Shown: positions 33,864-43,759, counted from the first letter of the stretch. The stretch: DNA of 64,000 nucleotides from Tritrichomonas musculus (GCA_039105265.1 JAPFFF010000001.1:4340001-4404000), one strand, 5' to 3'. The notes: generated by a model not told the origin, from the letters alone. A program made the numbers and translations.

Positions 33864-34380
33864 TTTGATTGTTAAAATTTTTAAAATATAAATTATAAGT
33901 ATACATTATTTTTAATTATTTAATTTTATTAGAGCTATTAATATATAATTTTCCTTCTTAAAAAAAGAATTTATTATTTTTATTACTAAAAAAAGTTCTT
34001 TTATAAGTTCAATGAAAACCAAATATAAAAAAAGGAATAGTTCTACATCCAATCAACCAATAGTATTGATTTATATATCACTGTTAAATATATTTCATAT
34101 TCTTTCCCAATATTGATGTGTAATTAATCAAAATCTTTTTTTCAGATCCTGTTATTTTAAGCATATTTTAGCATTTTTTGATTTTCCCACTTGTATATAT
34201 AGAGTATATAATACAAATAATATTTTTAAAAGAATATGATCAAAAAATTGTTTATTCATTGAGAAATATGCAAAAATTAGAATAAAAACGATTATTTTAA
34301 ATTCAATTTATAAAATTATAATTTTAAAAAAGTTAAGTTTTCTCATTTCCAAACCGACGTTCTTATGCAAACCGACGGTA

Positions 34381-35454
34381 CTATATATTAATTATTGAAC
34401 TTCCTTGAATTCAGCATTAATTAACAAAATAAATTTCTGAGAAATATATATAAACCATTCAAATTTTTATGAAAAATAAAATTGATTTTATAGCTGAATC
34501 CGTGGAACAAAATTCAACAATGTATAATACAAAATTAATTGTATATATATGTAAAATTAAAATACCAAATATCAAAAAGAAATAATTTTTTTTTATGCTC
34601 GTACCTTTGAATAAATCTCTTTATCCTTATTGATGAATATTATGATAAATGCATTATTGCAACCAATGAAAAATTACATTTGTGCCATCAAATAAAATGC
34701 AAATTAAAACTAAAAAAATAAAAAAAAGAATAATAAAAATAAAAATAATTTTGTAAACACGGATAATACAACAACTTTTTCATTAAAAAATGCGCAACCT
34801 TTTTTGGATATAACCAAACATAATTTTTCATACATTACTAGAAAGAACAGTTTTGAATTCATCGGCGATCATGTGATACTCTTAAAAAGTTATTATTTTG
34901 AGTTATAGAAGTACTTTTTCAAACATTTTGAAACATTTTAAAAATTCAAAGTGACTTTTCAAAAAAAAATAAAAAAATAAAAAAAAAATAACATTCGTGA
35001 GAAATATATTTCAAATAATTATTATTAACTTCATCTCCATAAAGTTTTTTTTCATCTTATATATGTAAATTATTCAATCTTTAAATAATCGCCAATAATT
35101 TGACGATAAATTTTTTTTTCATCTATTTGTATTTTTATTTTCATTGAAATTTTTGATATTTTATAAAATGATTTTATTTTGGTATTTTTATAAAAAATCA
35201 TTAGTATTTCATTTTTAAATAAATGCATTCTATATTATTTATGTATAATTTCTTTTAATATTGGTAAAACAATATCTTTTTATTTGGAAAATCAGGCATC
35301 AAAAAAGGCTGTTATTGTAAATAAATAATTTATATAAAACGATCAATTTCTGAAATTATTTTCAAATATCTTTGGTAATTGAATTAATTGAATAAAATGG
35401 TTATATAAATTGATTCAATTTTTTTTTTGAATAAAATAATAATTATTTAAAAAA
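34381..35454. other. intergenic, upstream of the ABC transporter gene
   Basis: AT-rich, ~1.07 kb. No ORF, TIR pair or RNA gene that I can support. Confidence 0.5.
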
Positions 35455-37218
35455 ATGCAACATGCAGCAGCTTTTGAAGACTCCCCAGAAGAGGGAGTAG
35501 AAATTCATCACGAATTTCGCAAAATTATTGGATATTTCACCAAGAAGAGTTTGCTTATTGTCACTCTTTTTTTCGCAGCTCTTGGTGGTGGTGCTGTTCT
35601 TTTAGTTCTTATTGTCAACAAAAAAGGTGTTGAATTGTTCATGAAAGCAGATGATTTCCTTAATGAAACTGTTAAGATGGTTAAAACAGGTGCATGGGTT
35701 GCGGCAATTCAAATTGTCTTACAGATTACATCCGCAGTTTTCAAAGCAATCGTATCTCCGTTGTTTTTAGTTGATATTAGAAAGCGCCTTTATGTTTCTT
35801 TAATGTATGCTGATATAACATACTTTGACAAAGTTTCATCAGGTACAATGGTTTCACGTATTTCAGAAGGTGTTTCATATATTAGAGATGTTTATGTAGA
35901 TCAACTCTTTATTGCAGTAACATCAATTACTATGGCTTTAGCTGGCTTTATTGTCGCTATGTGCTGGGGATGGAAATACACCTTAGAATTTGTTTGTTTC
36001 CCAATTGTTCTTGGTCTCGAAATTTGGGCAGGAAACAAATTAGCAGATCGTGTTTATGATAAATATAAACAGAAAGGATCTGAAGCATCAGATACCGCAA
36101 CAGCAGTCGTCACCGAATTTAGAACAGTTAAATCATTTGATCAAGAAATGAATGAAGCAAACCATTTTAAGCAAGATCTTAAAGACGAAGAAAGCATTAT
36201 GATTAAAGTATCACTTGTTCGTGCATTTTCAAAAATGATATCCATTTGTATTTTGGCAGCAATGGTTTTAGTCTTTTCCTGGTATATGATGAGAGAACTA
36301 TATCGCGAAAAAGTTGAAATGTTCCCAATGTCAGTTTGCATTACTGGCGTTGTTTTAACAGCTACTGGTATCTTCTCAGCTTTATCAATTTCTGATGAAT
36401 TCCAAAAGGCTAGAGCAGCAGCTCGAAACGTTTGTGCTGTCATCGAAATGAAACCAACTATTGATATAAACCAAGGAAGAGTTGTTGATAATATCCGAGG
36501 TGAAGTTGAATTCCGTGATGTTTCTTTCAAATATCAAGGCTGTGAAAATTACGCTTTACGACATTTATCATTAAAGATTCCAGCAGGAAAAACAGTTGCT
36601 TTCGTTGGTGAATCTGGATGTGGAAAATCAACTACTCTTCAGCTTTTACAACGATTTTATGATGTTGATGAAGGCCAAGTTTTAATTGATGATATTGATA
36701 TCCGTGAAATGTCTCCAAGGAGCCTCAGAAAGTCAATTTCTATCGTTCCACAAGGACCTGTTCTATTTACAATGACCATTGCAGACAACATTCGATATGG
36801 CAGAATGGAAGCTTCTGATGAAGAAGTTGCCCAAGCAGCTGTCACTGGAAATGCACATAATTTCATTATGGAATTACCAGATAACTATAAGACCATGGTT
36901 GCACAAACATCTCTCAGTGGTGGACAAAAACAAAGAATTTGTATTTCAAGAGCTATTTTATCACCTACTCCTATATTGCTTTTGGATGAAGCAACTGCAG
37001 CCCTTGATACTGAATCAGAACAACTTGTTCAACAATCTCTTGAACACTTTAGACATGGTAAAACATCAATTATGGTTGCACACAGACTTGCAACTGTTGT
37101 TCATGCAGATACTATCTTTGTTTATCAAGACGGTCATATTGCAGAAATTGGAACCCACGAGGAACTTCTTAAGAAAAATGGTATATATGCTGCACTTGCT
37201 AAATACCAACTCGAGTAA
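35455..37218 (+). CDS. ABC half-transporter, ABCB (MDR/TAP) type
   Basis: A 587-residue membrane ATPase with one transmembrane domain and one nucleotide-binding domain. Hydrophobic segments lie near residues 31-54, 80-100, 151-172, 176-192, 261-278 and 291-310, giving the six helices expected of an ABCB exporter half. The ATPase domain has Walker A GESGCGKST (385-393), Q-loop at Q433, signature LSGGQ (487-491), Walker B ILLLDE (507-512), D-loop ALD and switch H543. It should dimerise to export a lipid, peptide or drug-like substrate; the substrate cannot be read from sequence. Codon use is richer in GC than in neighbouring elements, as in a well-expressed host gene. No organelle targeting signal is evident. 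Confidence 0.93.
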   Translation: MQHAAAFEDSPEEGVEIHHEFRKIIGYFTKKSLLIVTLFFAALGGGAVLLVLIVNKKGVELFMKADDFLNETVKMVKTGAWVAAIQIVLQITSAVFKAIVSPLFLVDIRKRLYVSLMYADITYFDKVSSGTMVSRISEGVSYIRDVYVDQLFIAVTSITMALAGFIVAMCWGWKYTLEFVCFPIVLGLEIWAGNKLADRVYDKYKQKGSEASDTATAVVTEFRTVKSFDQEMNEANHFKQDLKDEESIMIKVSLVRAFSKMISICILAAMVLVFSWYMMRELYREKVEMFPMSVCITGVVLTATGIFSALSISDEFQKARAAARNVCAVIEMKPTIDINQGRVVDNIRGEVEFRDVSFKYQGCENYALRHLSLKIPAGKTVAFVGESGCGKSTTLQLLQRFYDVDEGQVLIDDIDIREMSPRSLRKSISIVPQGPVLFTMTIADNIRYGRMEASDEEVAQAAVTGNAHNFIMELPDNYKTMVAQTSLSGGQKQRICISRAILSPTPILLLDEATAALDTESEQLVQQSLEHFRHGKTSIMVAHRLATVVHADTIFVYQDGHIAEIGTHEELLKKNGIYAALAKYQLE

Positions 37219-38232
37219 TTCTTATCTTTCATAAAATTATTGAATTTAATAAAAAATCATTTAAATATTTCCTGTGAACTTTGCTTTTCATCTTTTCAAT
37301 GAACAGGCATTATCTGCACCATTCTTTATTTTAAGCAGTTGACCGTCTTAAAAGCATTTTCAGTTGAAAAAATGCTTATTAATTTGCATGGACATATATT
37401 TTTTTGATGTTATATATTCATTTCATATAATAATACACTTTTTTTTATTTGATTCAATTTTGTTTAAATAAAAATTGAATAAAATTCAATACCTTCTTTA
37501 GAATCTTTCAATTGTAATAATTCAAAATTTTAGTAAAAGAATAAGTGATTGAAAAAAAATTTGATTGTCTATTTGCATCTCTAATATCAATTGCATTACA
37601 AACTTTTTGATATAAAATATATAATATATAATTTAATAAGAAATTCTTACAACAAATCCAAATTTATTTCATTATTTTTTAGGATATTGCCAATATATGA
37701 TAAAAATTTTTGAGAGAATTATTATAAGTAATAAAACGCTTGTATCATTTCAATTTATTATTTTTTGCTTAATCAAATTTGGAATTTTAAAAATATTATT
37801 GAAAATTATTTATATAGTAAAATATTTCATTTACTACTGATAATGAGAATACATTTATTAAAAATCATTTGATAAATTTGACTAGTATTTGGATTATCAA
37901 AGTGTCAAGAACAAATATGACTACAAATAATTAATTCAGAGAGAGAAATTTCATTAGAGCCCTAGGAATTCTATTTTTTTAAACATTTATGTATACTGCT
38001 TTATAATCCAATATAAATGAAATCATTATTTAAAAATTATAATATTAATTGATTTTTTAATACTGTTTTAGTTCTTGATAAATAAATTTATCAAGAAAAA
38101 GATAAAATATCAATATATTACCTTTCAAACTTTTTAAAAAGTTATCATATTCAAAATAAAGACGTATGAAAATTGAATTTTTATTTGTTCGATTCAATTC
38201 TTAATCATTAATAATTTAAAAAGAATCCAAAA
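37219..38232. other. intergenic, ABC transporter to listerin-like gene
   Basis: About 1.0 kb of AT-rich DNA with no supported feature except the possible initiator just before 38233. Confidence 0.5.
38205..38210 (+). promoter_or_regulatory. possible initiator (Inr) element TCATTA
   Basis: TCATTA lies 23 bases upstream of the ATG at 38233. Trichomonad genes are known to use an initiator with the pattern TCA then pyrimidine then T/A close to the start codon. In AT-rich DNA a six-base match is weak evidence. Confidence 0.3.
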
Positions 38233-41200
38233 ATGGATTTATCTCATAGAATTCCGTTTCCAGATTTAAACACATTTCAAAATTATTTTACCAATCAGAA
38301 CGCTTCTATTTTATATAATGATTGCCGCTCTAAAAATAATAAGCGTGTTTCTTGTGCGCTTGAACAACTCACTACTTTAATTCCTCAGTTTAATGAAGCA
38401 GAAAATTATGCTTCATTTGCTTTGGCTCGTAGCACTATGCAAAGTGCTTCACAAAAGACTAGGCTTGATTCATTACACCTTCTTTTAGCTCTCTCAAAAA
38501 CATCCCTCTGCTCACATATCATTCCATATATTCTTTTACTTACTCATGACGATTATCCACAAGTCAAAGCTGAAGCCTCATCAAATCTCACAAAATTATT
38601 AAAAGAAATTGGCGGTCTTCGACAATGCTTACCACAACTTATTCCTGCAATTGGATCTATGGGCCATATTGCTTTTACTGGAGCAAATTCAACTAACGTT
38701 GATGAAGTTATGTCAAAATCTCGACTTGCTTCATGCTCTGTTTTAGCTGGAACTCAGTTATTTTCTCTTTTATCCAAAGATATCAATCGTAGTAGCAGCG
38801 CAGAATTAATACAATATATCAAAATAGCAATTAATGGAGTAAGAAACGCATTAAATAATCCAGAATCATCCGAAATTCTTTTTTATAATCAAAGACTCAG
38901 ATGCTGTCTTTATCGCCTTCAACAAGAAACTGAAAAAATTAAGGGTTGCCCTCGTTTTATTTTTGATGACTTTTTAAAAGAAAAAGACCCACAATGCCTT
39001 AAATATGTTTTTACTTTAATAAAAACTGCAGAAAACATCGAATGGCCCAGACTTGTTGAAAATCCTATGTTACTTAACAACTTTATAGATGATTTTATCA
39101 AAAACACTTCAAATGAAGAATTATCAAAAGCATTTCATCTTTTAGACGAGAAAAATGTTCTGTTAGTTGTAGATTATTTTTCAAAAGCAAAAAATTTAGA
39201 CTTAATTGATTATAATTATATTGTAACAATTCCACAAATTTGGGAAAAACTATCTGATGAAATTCTTAGAAGAGCAATTACTGCAGATACCGTAGTAGAC
39301 GCTCATTATATTATAAAATTTTCGTCATATTTTCAATCTTCCAATCAAATCGCATTATCAAGTCCTAGTGAAGAAGCATCTGAAGCCTTTTTATTGATAG
39401 GGAAACCAGATGAAATTCCAAAATTTATTCAAAACTTTCCACGCTCCATTATCATGACAATTCAAAAGTGGACAAGATCACCTAAGACAGATTGGTATGT
39501 TTCAGCACTCAACCTTAAACAAGCTACAATCGAAGATGCAGATACGATATCCGAAATAATACCTGAAGATAAAAAAGAAGAATTTACAAATCTTGTCAAT
39601 CAAATAATCACAGAAAAACTTCAAAAAGATGAAGAAGTTTCACCGTCTTTATGGAGATACACCGAGCTTAATGACGAAATTTGCCAACTTATTATTCAAA
39701 AAGAAGTTCAAATAAACACAGATGAATCAACAAAACAGAAACATTACCAAAAGATAATTAATTTTGTTGAAAATTCTCAATCAGAATCAAATGCAGGCAC
39801 AATTATTGGCAAAATCTCATCTACAGTAAAGATAGACAACTTTCCAAATACACATTCATATGATTTTCTGGAAAGTTTCTTTAACGAGTACCAAATAAAT
39901 GATGCTCCCGTTAATATAGAAATCGAATTCCTCAATGAATACTTAGCAAAAGAATTCCCGAATTTTGAAATTACTTTTTATATGGGAACTTTTACACTTG
40001 AAAGAACAATTGAATCAGTTTCTCAATTTTTATCAAATTTAACTCATGAAAAAAGAGAAGAAGTATTAAAAACATCAATTGATATGAAATTATATCAAGT
40101 TGCTTTGTTTTTAATAGCAACAACAAAAGAGGCTCTTAAAGTCCCAAAAATTGAATTTTTGGCGCCATTTTTAATTCAAGTTCCTTCTTATTCATCTTGG
40201 ATTGATTCTTTTTGTAACGACGAGAAAAGCCAATTCGTACAATTTTTGAAAAATCCAGAAGATCGTTCTTTAATGATTTATAAGGATCATCCGTTTTTTT
40301 TATTCGCATCTGCAACATCGCATTTATATGAGCCAACTTATATTTATGAAGCTGCTGAATCAATGATTAATAGCGCTTCTTCTCTTTATTTCTTCTTGAT
40401 TTTGAAATCATTAACAAATGTTGATATTGTGATTCCGAAATATCCTGAAATGTTATTGAGTGTATTATCAACAATTGCTTCATTACCAACTCCAAATTCA
40501 TTAATACTTTCTGCGCTAGAAGATTTCTTCTGCTTGTCAGCTAAACTTGATAATCAGCAACTTTTCGATCTTTTATCAAAGTGCTCATTTAATTTGACCT
40601 CAAAGATTGTTTCTTGTCTTAAAAAGGCTTCTCTTTTGTATCTCGAAAAGATAGATTACAAAGAATGGCCAATTTTAAGACAATCTTTATCAAAAGGCCC
40701 AGTTTCTTCTCTGAATGTTCTAGATGAGTCAATTGCAACAAAAATTGATATAAACGAATCCGAGAAGTTTTCATTTCTAATTGAAAACTTTCCAAATGCA
40801 GCGGCGAAATGGTTTTTATTAATAGGAAAAGATGAAAAAATAAAAGAAAAAGTGAGTCAAACTTTTTCAGTGAAGTTTATTCCAATTTTAATTCAATCCA
40901 CAGTTCAATCCGTTAATTCAAATGAAATTGAAGTGGTAAGTGATGAAAAAGAAAGGACAATTAAATGTGAATTCGTTAAAGATGACGATTCATTCCACTT
41001 ACAAGTCAAGATACCAGATGATTATCCACTTGAACTTCCTCGGATTGAAATACCGTCGATTGGTAAAGATAGTGTAACTCGCGAAACAAGGGATGAAGTT
41101 GTAAGAGAAGCCCTTCGTCCAAATGGACTTACTTGCGCTATATTGACATGGAAAGCAAGAATTCAGTCAATTGTCGATAATGTTAATCCTTGTCCAATTT

Positions 41201-41421
41201 GCTTGTCCCTTCTTGATGAAAGAGGCGATTTACCTAAAGCTAAATGCCCAACATGCCATCAATGCTGCCATGCTTCCTGTATGAAGCAGTGGATGAGTAA
41301 CTCGGTAAAGAAAATTTGTCCTTGGTGTAGAGCTTTATGGAAAGTTCAAAGACATCGTTCAAAGAATAGATCTTTATCATCATCGAGTTTAGGATCTTCT
41401 TCAAGTGTTGATTCAATTTAA
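38233..41421 (+). CDS. listerin-like RING E3 ubiquitin ligase (ribosome quality control)
   Basis: A 1062-residue protein. The N-terminal ~200 residues look like the listerin N-terminal domain (FALARSTMQSASQKTRLDSL, then helix repeats). A long helical middle follows. The C-terminus has an RWD-like segment (IKCEFVKDD...PDDYPLELPRIEI, about 920-970) and a RING finger with C987, C990, C1005, C1008, H1013, C1016, C1029 and C1032 in the spacing typical of listerin (C-x2-C, C-x2-C-x4-H-x2-C, C-x2-C). Listerin marks nascent chains on stalled 60S subunits. It is shorter than the yeast and human proteins (over 1500 residues), so the helical repeat region is reduced. A serine-rich tail ends the protein. 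Only 140 bp separate it from the next gene. Confidence 0.8.
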   Translation: MDLSHRIPFPDLNTFQNYFTNQNASILYNDCRSKNNKRVSCALEQLTTLIPQFNEAENYASFALARSTMQSASQKTRLDSLHLLLALSKTSLCSHIIPYILLLTHDDYPQVKAEASSNLTKLLKEIGGLRQCLPQLIPAIGSMGHIAFTGANSTNVDEVMSKSRLASCSVLAGTQLFSLLSKDINRSSSAELIQYIKIAINGVRNALNNPESSEILFYNQRLRCCLYRLQQETEKIKGCPRFIFDDFLKEKDPQCLKYVFTLIKTAENIEWPRLVENPMLLNNFIDDFIKNTSNEELSKAFHLLDEKNVLLVVDYFSKAKNLDLIDYNYIVTIPQIWEKLSDEILRRAITADTVVDAHYIIKFSSYFQSSNQIALSSPSEEASEAFLLIGKPDEIPKFIQNFPRSIIMTIQKWTRSPKTDWYVSALNLKQATIEDADTISEIIPEDKKEEFTNLVNQIITEKLQKDEEVSPSLWRYTELNDEICQLIIQKEVQINTDESTKQKHYQKIINFVENSQSESNAGTIIGKISSTVKIDNFPNTHSYDFLESFFNEYQINDAPVNIEIEFLNEYLAKEFPNFEITFYMGTFTLERTIESVSQFLSNLTHEKREEVLKTSIDMKLYQVALFLIATTKEALKVPKIEFLAPFLIQVPSYSSWIDSFCNDEKSQFVQFLKNPEDRSLMIYKDHPFFLFASATSHLYEPTYIYEAAESMINSASSLYFFLILKSLTNVDIVIPKYPEMLLSVLSTIASLPTPNSLILSALEDFFCLSAKLDNQQLFDLLSKCSFNLTSKIVSCLKKASLLYLEKIDYKEWPILRQSLSKGPVSSLNVLDESIATKIDINESEKFSFLIENFPNAAAKWFLLIGKDEKIKEKVSQTFSVKFIPILIQSTVQSVNSNEIEVVSDEKERTIKCEFVKDDDSFHLQVKIPDDYPLELPRIEIPSIGKDSVTRETRDEVVREALRPNGLTCAILTWKARIQSIVDNVNPCPICLSLLDERGDLPKAKCPTCHQCCHASCMKQWMSNSVKKICPWCRALWKVQRHRSKNRSLSSSSLGSSSSVDSI

Positions 41422-41482
41422 GATTTTGTATGTTGTTTTATAATAAAATTTTTAAATTTTATTTTCTTTTTTCCATTTAATT

Positions 41483-41529
41483 ATGTCACTTTTTTTTGAT
41501 GCATTTAACATCAAAAAAATTTTTGACAT
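41483..41529. repeat. hairpin between listerin-like and CDK-like genes
   Basis: ATGTCAC, T-run, GATG, seven-base loop CATTTAA, CATC, A-run, TGACAT: a nearly perfect inverted repeat of 47 bp. It could mark the transcript end of the upstream gene or be a tiny MITE remnant. Confidence 0.6.
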
Positions 41530-41531
41530 AG

Positions 41532-41560
<29 letters not shown>
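41532..41560 (+). repeat. A29 tract ending one base before a start codon
   Basis: Twenty-nine consecutive A, then G, then the ATG of the CDK-like kinase. It would lie in or replace the 5' leader, and may act as a nucleosome-excluding promoter tract. Confidence 0.9.
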
Positions 41561-41561
<1 letters not shown>

Positions 41562-41562
<1 letters not shown>

Positions 41563-42446
41563 TGCAATATGAGAAAATCCAAAAGATCGGTCAAGGCACA
41601 TATGGAATAGTTTACAAAGCAAGAATAAAAGGAACAACTACTATTGTCGCTTTAAAAGAGATGTCATTTGACCGACTTGAAGGTGTCTCTTGTACAACAA
41701 TAAGGGAAATTGCTGTTTTAAAACATGTAAAGCATGACAATATCGTATCACTTGAGTCTGTCTTCCATAGTTCAAAAAAAATTACATTGGTATTTGAATA
41801 TTGCGCTTGTGACTTGAGACGTTTTATCAAAAGAAAAAATTATAGCTTATCAATGGCTGAAGTTAAATCTTTTTCATACCAGCTCCTTGATGCAGTTAAT
41901 TATTTACACTCGAAATCGATTATTCATAGAGATATCAAACCTCAAAATATATTTCTAACTCATAAAGGTGTTCTTAAATTAGGTGATTTTGGCCTTTCTT
42001 GTATTACTAATCTTCCTCATGAAAAACTTTCACTAGATGTTGTTACTCAGTGGTACAGAGCCCCTGAAATTTTACTCAAAGATGATGAATATGAGAAAGC
42101 TTCTGATATTTGGAGTATCGGATGTGTGATTGTTGAAATAATAACAGGAAAACCTCTTTTTCCTGCTCAAACAGATGAAGATCAAATCAATTCAATATTT
42201 GATCTTGTTGGAACCCCAGACATTTGGAAATGGGATAAAGCTTTCCTTCTGAAAGGATATCCTAAAGGATGCAGAAAAAGATTTGGAAAAGGAATTAAAA
42301 CAATTTTACCAAAAGATTGTAACGAAAAACTTATTAATTTGATCGAAAAATTATTATCTTTGGATCCAGTGAAAAGAATTACAGCTCGAGACGCTATCAA
42401 TCACAAGTATTTTGATGATTTCAGAGGAATAATTAATGATACTTGA
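41562..42446 (+). CDS. cyclin-dependent-kinase-like protein kinase (CMGC)
   Basis: A 294-residue minimal kinase, the length of a CDK. Glycine loop GQGTYG (10-15, with Thr and Tyr at the inhibitory positions), catalytic K32, the cyclin-binding helix written as SCTTIREI (PSTAIRE-like; E49), HRD at 122-124, DFG at 142-144, and T-loop VVTQWYRAPE, where T162 is the activating threonine. It would phosphorylate Ser/Thr-Pro sites with a cyclin partner. The helix differs from PSTAIRE, so it is a divergent CDK rather than a clear CDK1. The ATG directly follows an A29 tract; no other in-frame start fits. Confidence 0.9.
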
Positions 42447-42699
42447 TTTCTTTCCATCAAATAATATAGGAATATCTGGTTCCAGATATTAAAGTAAATC
42501 ACTAAAGAACTTAATCTTTCAGAAGTAAATCAGAATTTTCGAAATTAATATTTGTTTTTAATTTTTTTAAATAATAAAATAACACATAATTTTAATCATA
42601 TATATCAATATACTTTTTATATAAAAAATATAGAAATCAGGATATTTACCAAATAAAATTTCAAAAAAAATTTCGGTTTTTAAAAGGTAGATTTTAAAA

Positions 42700-43308
42700 A
42701 TGGTAGAAGTTGATGAAATATCAGAAAAAAATTACCAAGCTATTCTAGTATTAATTTTTTTTAGCCTAACTCCAGAAAAATGAACTTGAATTAGTTAAAG
42801 CCAAAACTATGAAATCTATTTTATTTTGGAAAGCTCCTGAATCTCCATCACGAGCCCCTGAAATGATCGGACCATATTTTATTCATCTAATTACCTTTAT
42901 TGTTTTTAAAGCTTTCCTTGATAATGCAGCTATTCAACGCTCTTTTCTGGTATACATAATTTTTTTAGCTCTTTATACCCTTGGTTTTAAAGCTCTTGCT
43001 CGATTTAGAATGGCATACCTTTCATTTGCACAAATCTTTTCAATCATGTCTTACTCACAGTTATATTTCATTCCTTTTGGATTTATCTCAAGATTTATAT
43101 CATCAGGATGGGGAATTTTCTTCATTCTGCTACCTGCCTTAATTGTTCAGCCGTATCTTTTTTTAATTCTAATTCCAGATTGTGCGCATATAAATTATGT
43201 TGTTTAATTGTTCCAAACGATTCTGAAATTGTATATGGCGCTTCACATTTCTCTTATGGCTTATTTTTGTGTATTTGGGCAATTTTATCACCATTGCGTC
43301 ACAAATAA
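42700..43308 (+). CDS. small multi-pass membrane protein with two ultra-short introns (YIP1-like)
   Basis: Read without splicing, the locus gives three broken frames. Removing GTATTA...CCTAACTCCAG (42748-42775, 28 nt) and GTATCT...TTCTAATTCCAG (43153-43178, 26 nt) joins 42700-42747, 42776-43152 and 43179-43308 into one frame of 184 codons plus stop. The protein starts MVEVDEISEKNYQAIL, then KNELELVKAKTM and a LFWKAPES segment followed by IGPYFIHLI, and has about four or five membrane helices. That layout resembles YIP1-family (YIPF6-like) Golgi trafficking proteins, but identity is uncertain. Splicing explains both breaks with near-identical 3' signals, which favours it over decay. Confidence 0.72.
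42748..42775 (+). other. putative 28-nt spliceosomal intron
   Basis: GTATTA at the 5' end and CCTAACTCCAG at the 3' end; phase 0. The 3' signal is a variant of the trichomonad branch-plus-acceptor motif CTAACACACAG. Confidence 0.65.
43153..43178 (+). other. putative 26-nt spliceosomal intron
   Basis: GTATCT at the 5' end and TTCTAATTCCAG at the 3' end, splitting a codon after its second base. Its removal changes the frame from the one ending ...CAHINYVV to the one ending ...SPLRHK. Confidence 0.65.
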
Positions 43309-43450
43309 TTTTATTTCAAATGTTTAATTAATATTCATACGTTGCCATATAGATATTGGGTGGAGTAATTCAAGATAAATAATGTTTATATTATTAAATT
43401 TGTTTTATATATTATCATTTTTTTTTTAAAAAAAATTCAATTAAAAAAAG

Positions 43451-43759
43451 TGGTACCAGAGGGATTCGAACCCACGCTCCTCTCGTAATTGGGGCTTAAG
43501 GGCCCTTTCTCAAAAATTTATGTCAGCCCAAAAATTTGAGAGAAAATACTCAATTTTATATTCAATTTTTCGGCACCCCATAAGTATATTACCATTCTAA
43601 CCAATTCAGTGAAAATTAATAATATAGCTTGAGTATCCCTTTGCTCACATCGTAACATTTTCCTTATTTTAAAAAATCCATACATATTGAAATCTGAATT
43701 TTCAAAAATCTACCTCAGACCCTTAATTCCAACGCCTTAGACCCTTCAGCCATAGTACC
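43451..43759 (-). tRNA. tRNA-Leu (anticodon TAA) with a ~227-nt intron
   Basis: On the minus strand the 5' exon (43759-43722) is GGTACTATGGCTGAAGGGTC, then TAAGGCGTTGGAATTAAG, with A-box and TAA anticodon at 43725-43723. The 3' exon (43494-43451) carries the B-box GGTTCGAATCC and ends TGGTACCA. The acceptor GGTACTA pairs with TGGTACC over all seven positions (one G-U). The exons sum to 82 nt, right for a class II tRNA-Leu. The intron lies just 3' of the anticodon and ends with GGGCCCTTAAG, whose CCCTTAA is complementary to TTAAGGG at the anticodon, the pairing seen in eukaryotic pre-tRNAs. One mismatch in the T stem and one in the anticodon stem are noted. A T7 tract follows at once (43449-43443) as Pol III terminator. 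Confidence 0.8.

Larger units (their letters stand above)
26733..34378. mobile_element. outer element with ~245-bp TIR, left arm split by insertions
   Basis: The right arm (complement of about 34130-34378) reads CCGTCGGTTTG..., GGAAATGAGAAAACTTAAC, ...CATATTTCTCAATGAATAAAC, ...GATCATATTCTTTTA, ...TTATTTGTATTATATACTC, ...CAAGTGGGAAAATC, ...GGATCTGAAAAAA. The left arm carries the same string in three pieces: 26733-26837, 30460-30496 and 32027-32130. The gaps are exactly the elements at 26838-30462 and 30497-32026. The right tip has an extra ~20 bp with a second CGTCGGTTTG. The core (32131-34130) holds two more MITEs and no gene; without insertions the element would be about 2.5 kb. Outer target duplication unclear (TA on the right only). 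Confidence 0.8.

Noticed and set aside
36141-36866. Minus-strand ORFs of 129 and 69 residues inside the ABC transporter
   Set aside because: Antisense shadows of a clear coding region, with no domain content.
42809-43207. 132-residue membrane protein as a complete gene, or a frameshifted pseudogene
   Set aside because: Two short introns with matching acceptor motifs explain both the earlier start and the frame change without assuming errors.
43108-43308. Separate small ORF overlapping the membrane-protein gene
   Set aside because: Its first part is an out-of-frame reading of the second exon; from 43179 on it is the true last exon after splicing, so it is not an independent gene.
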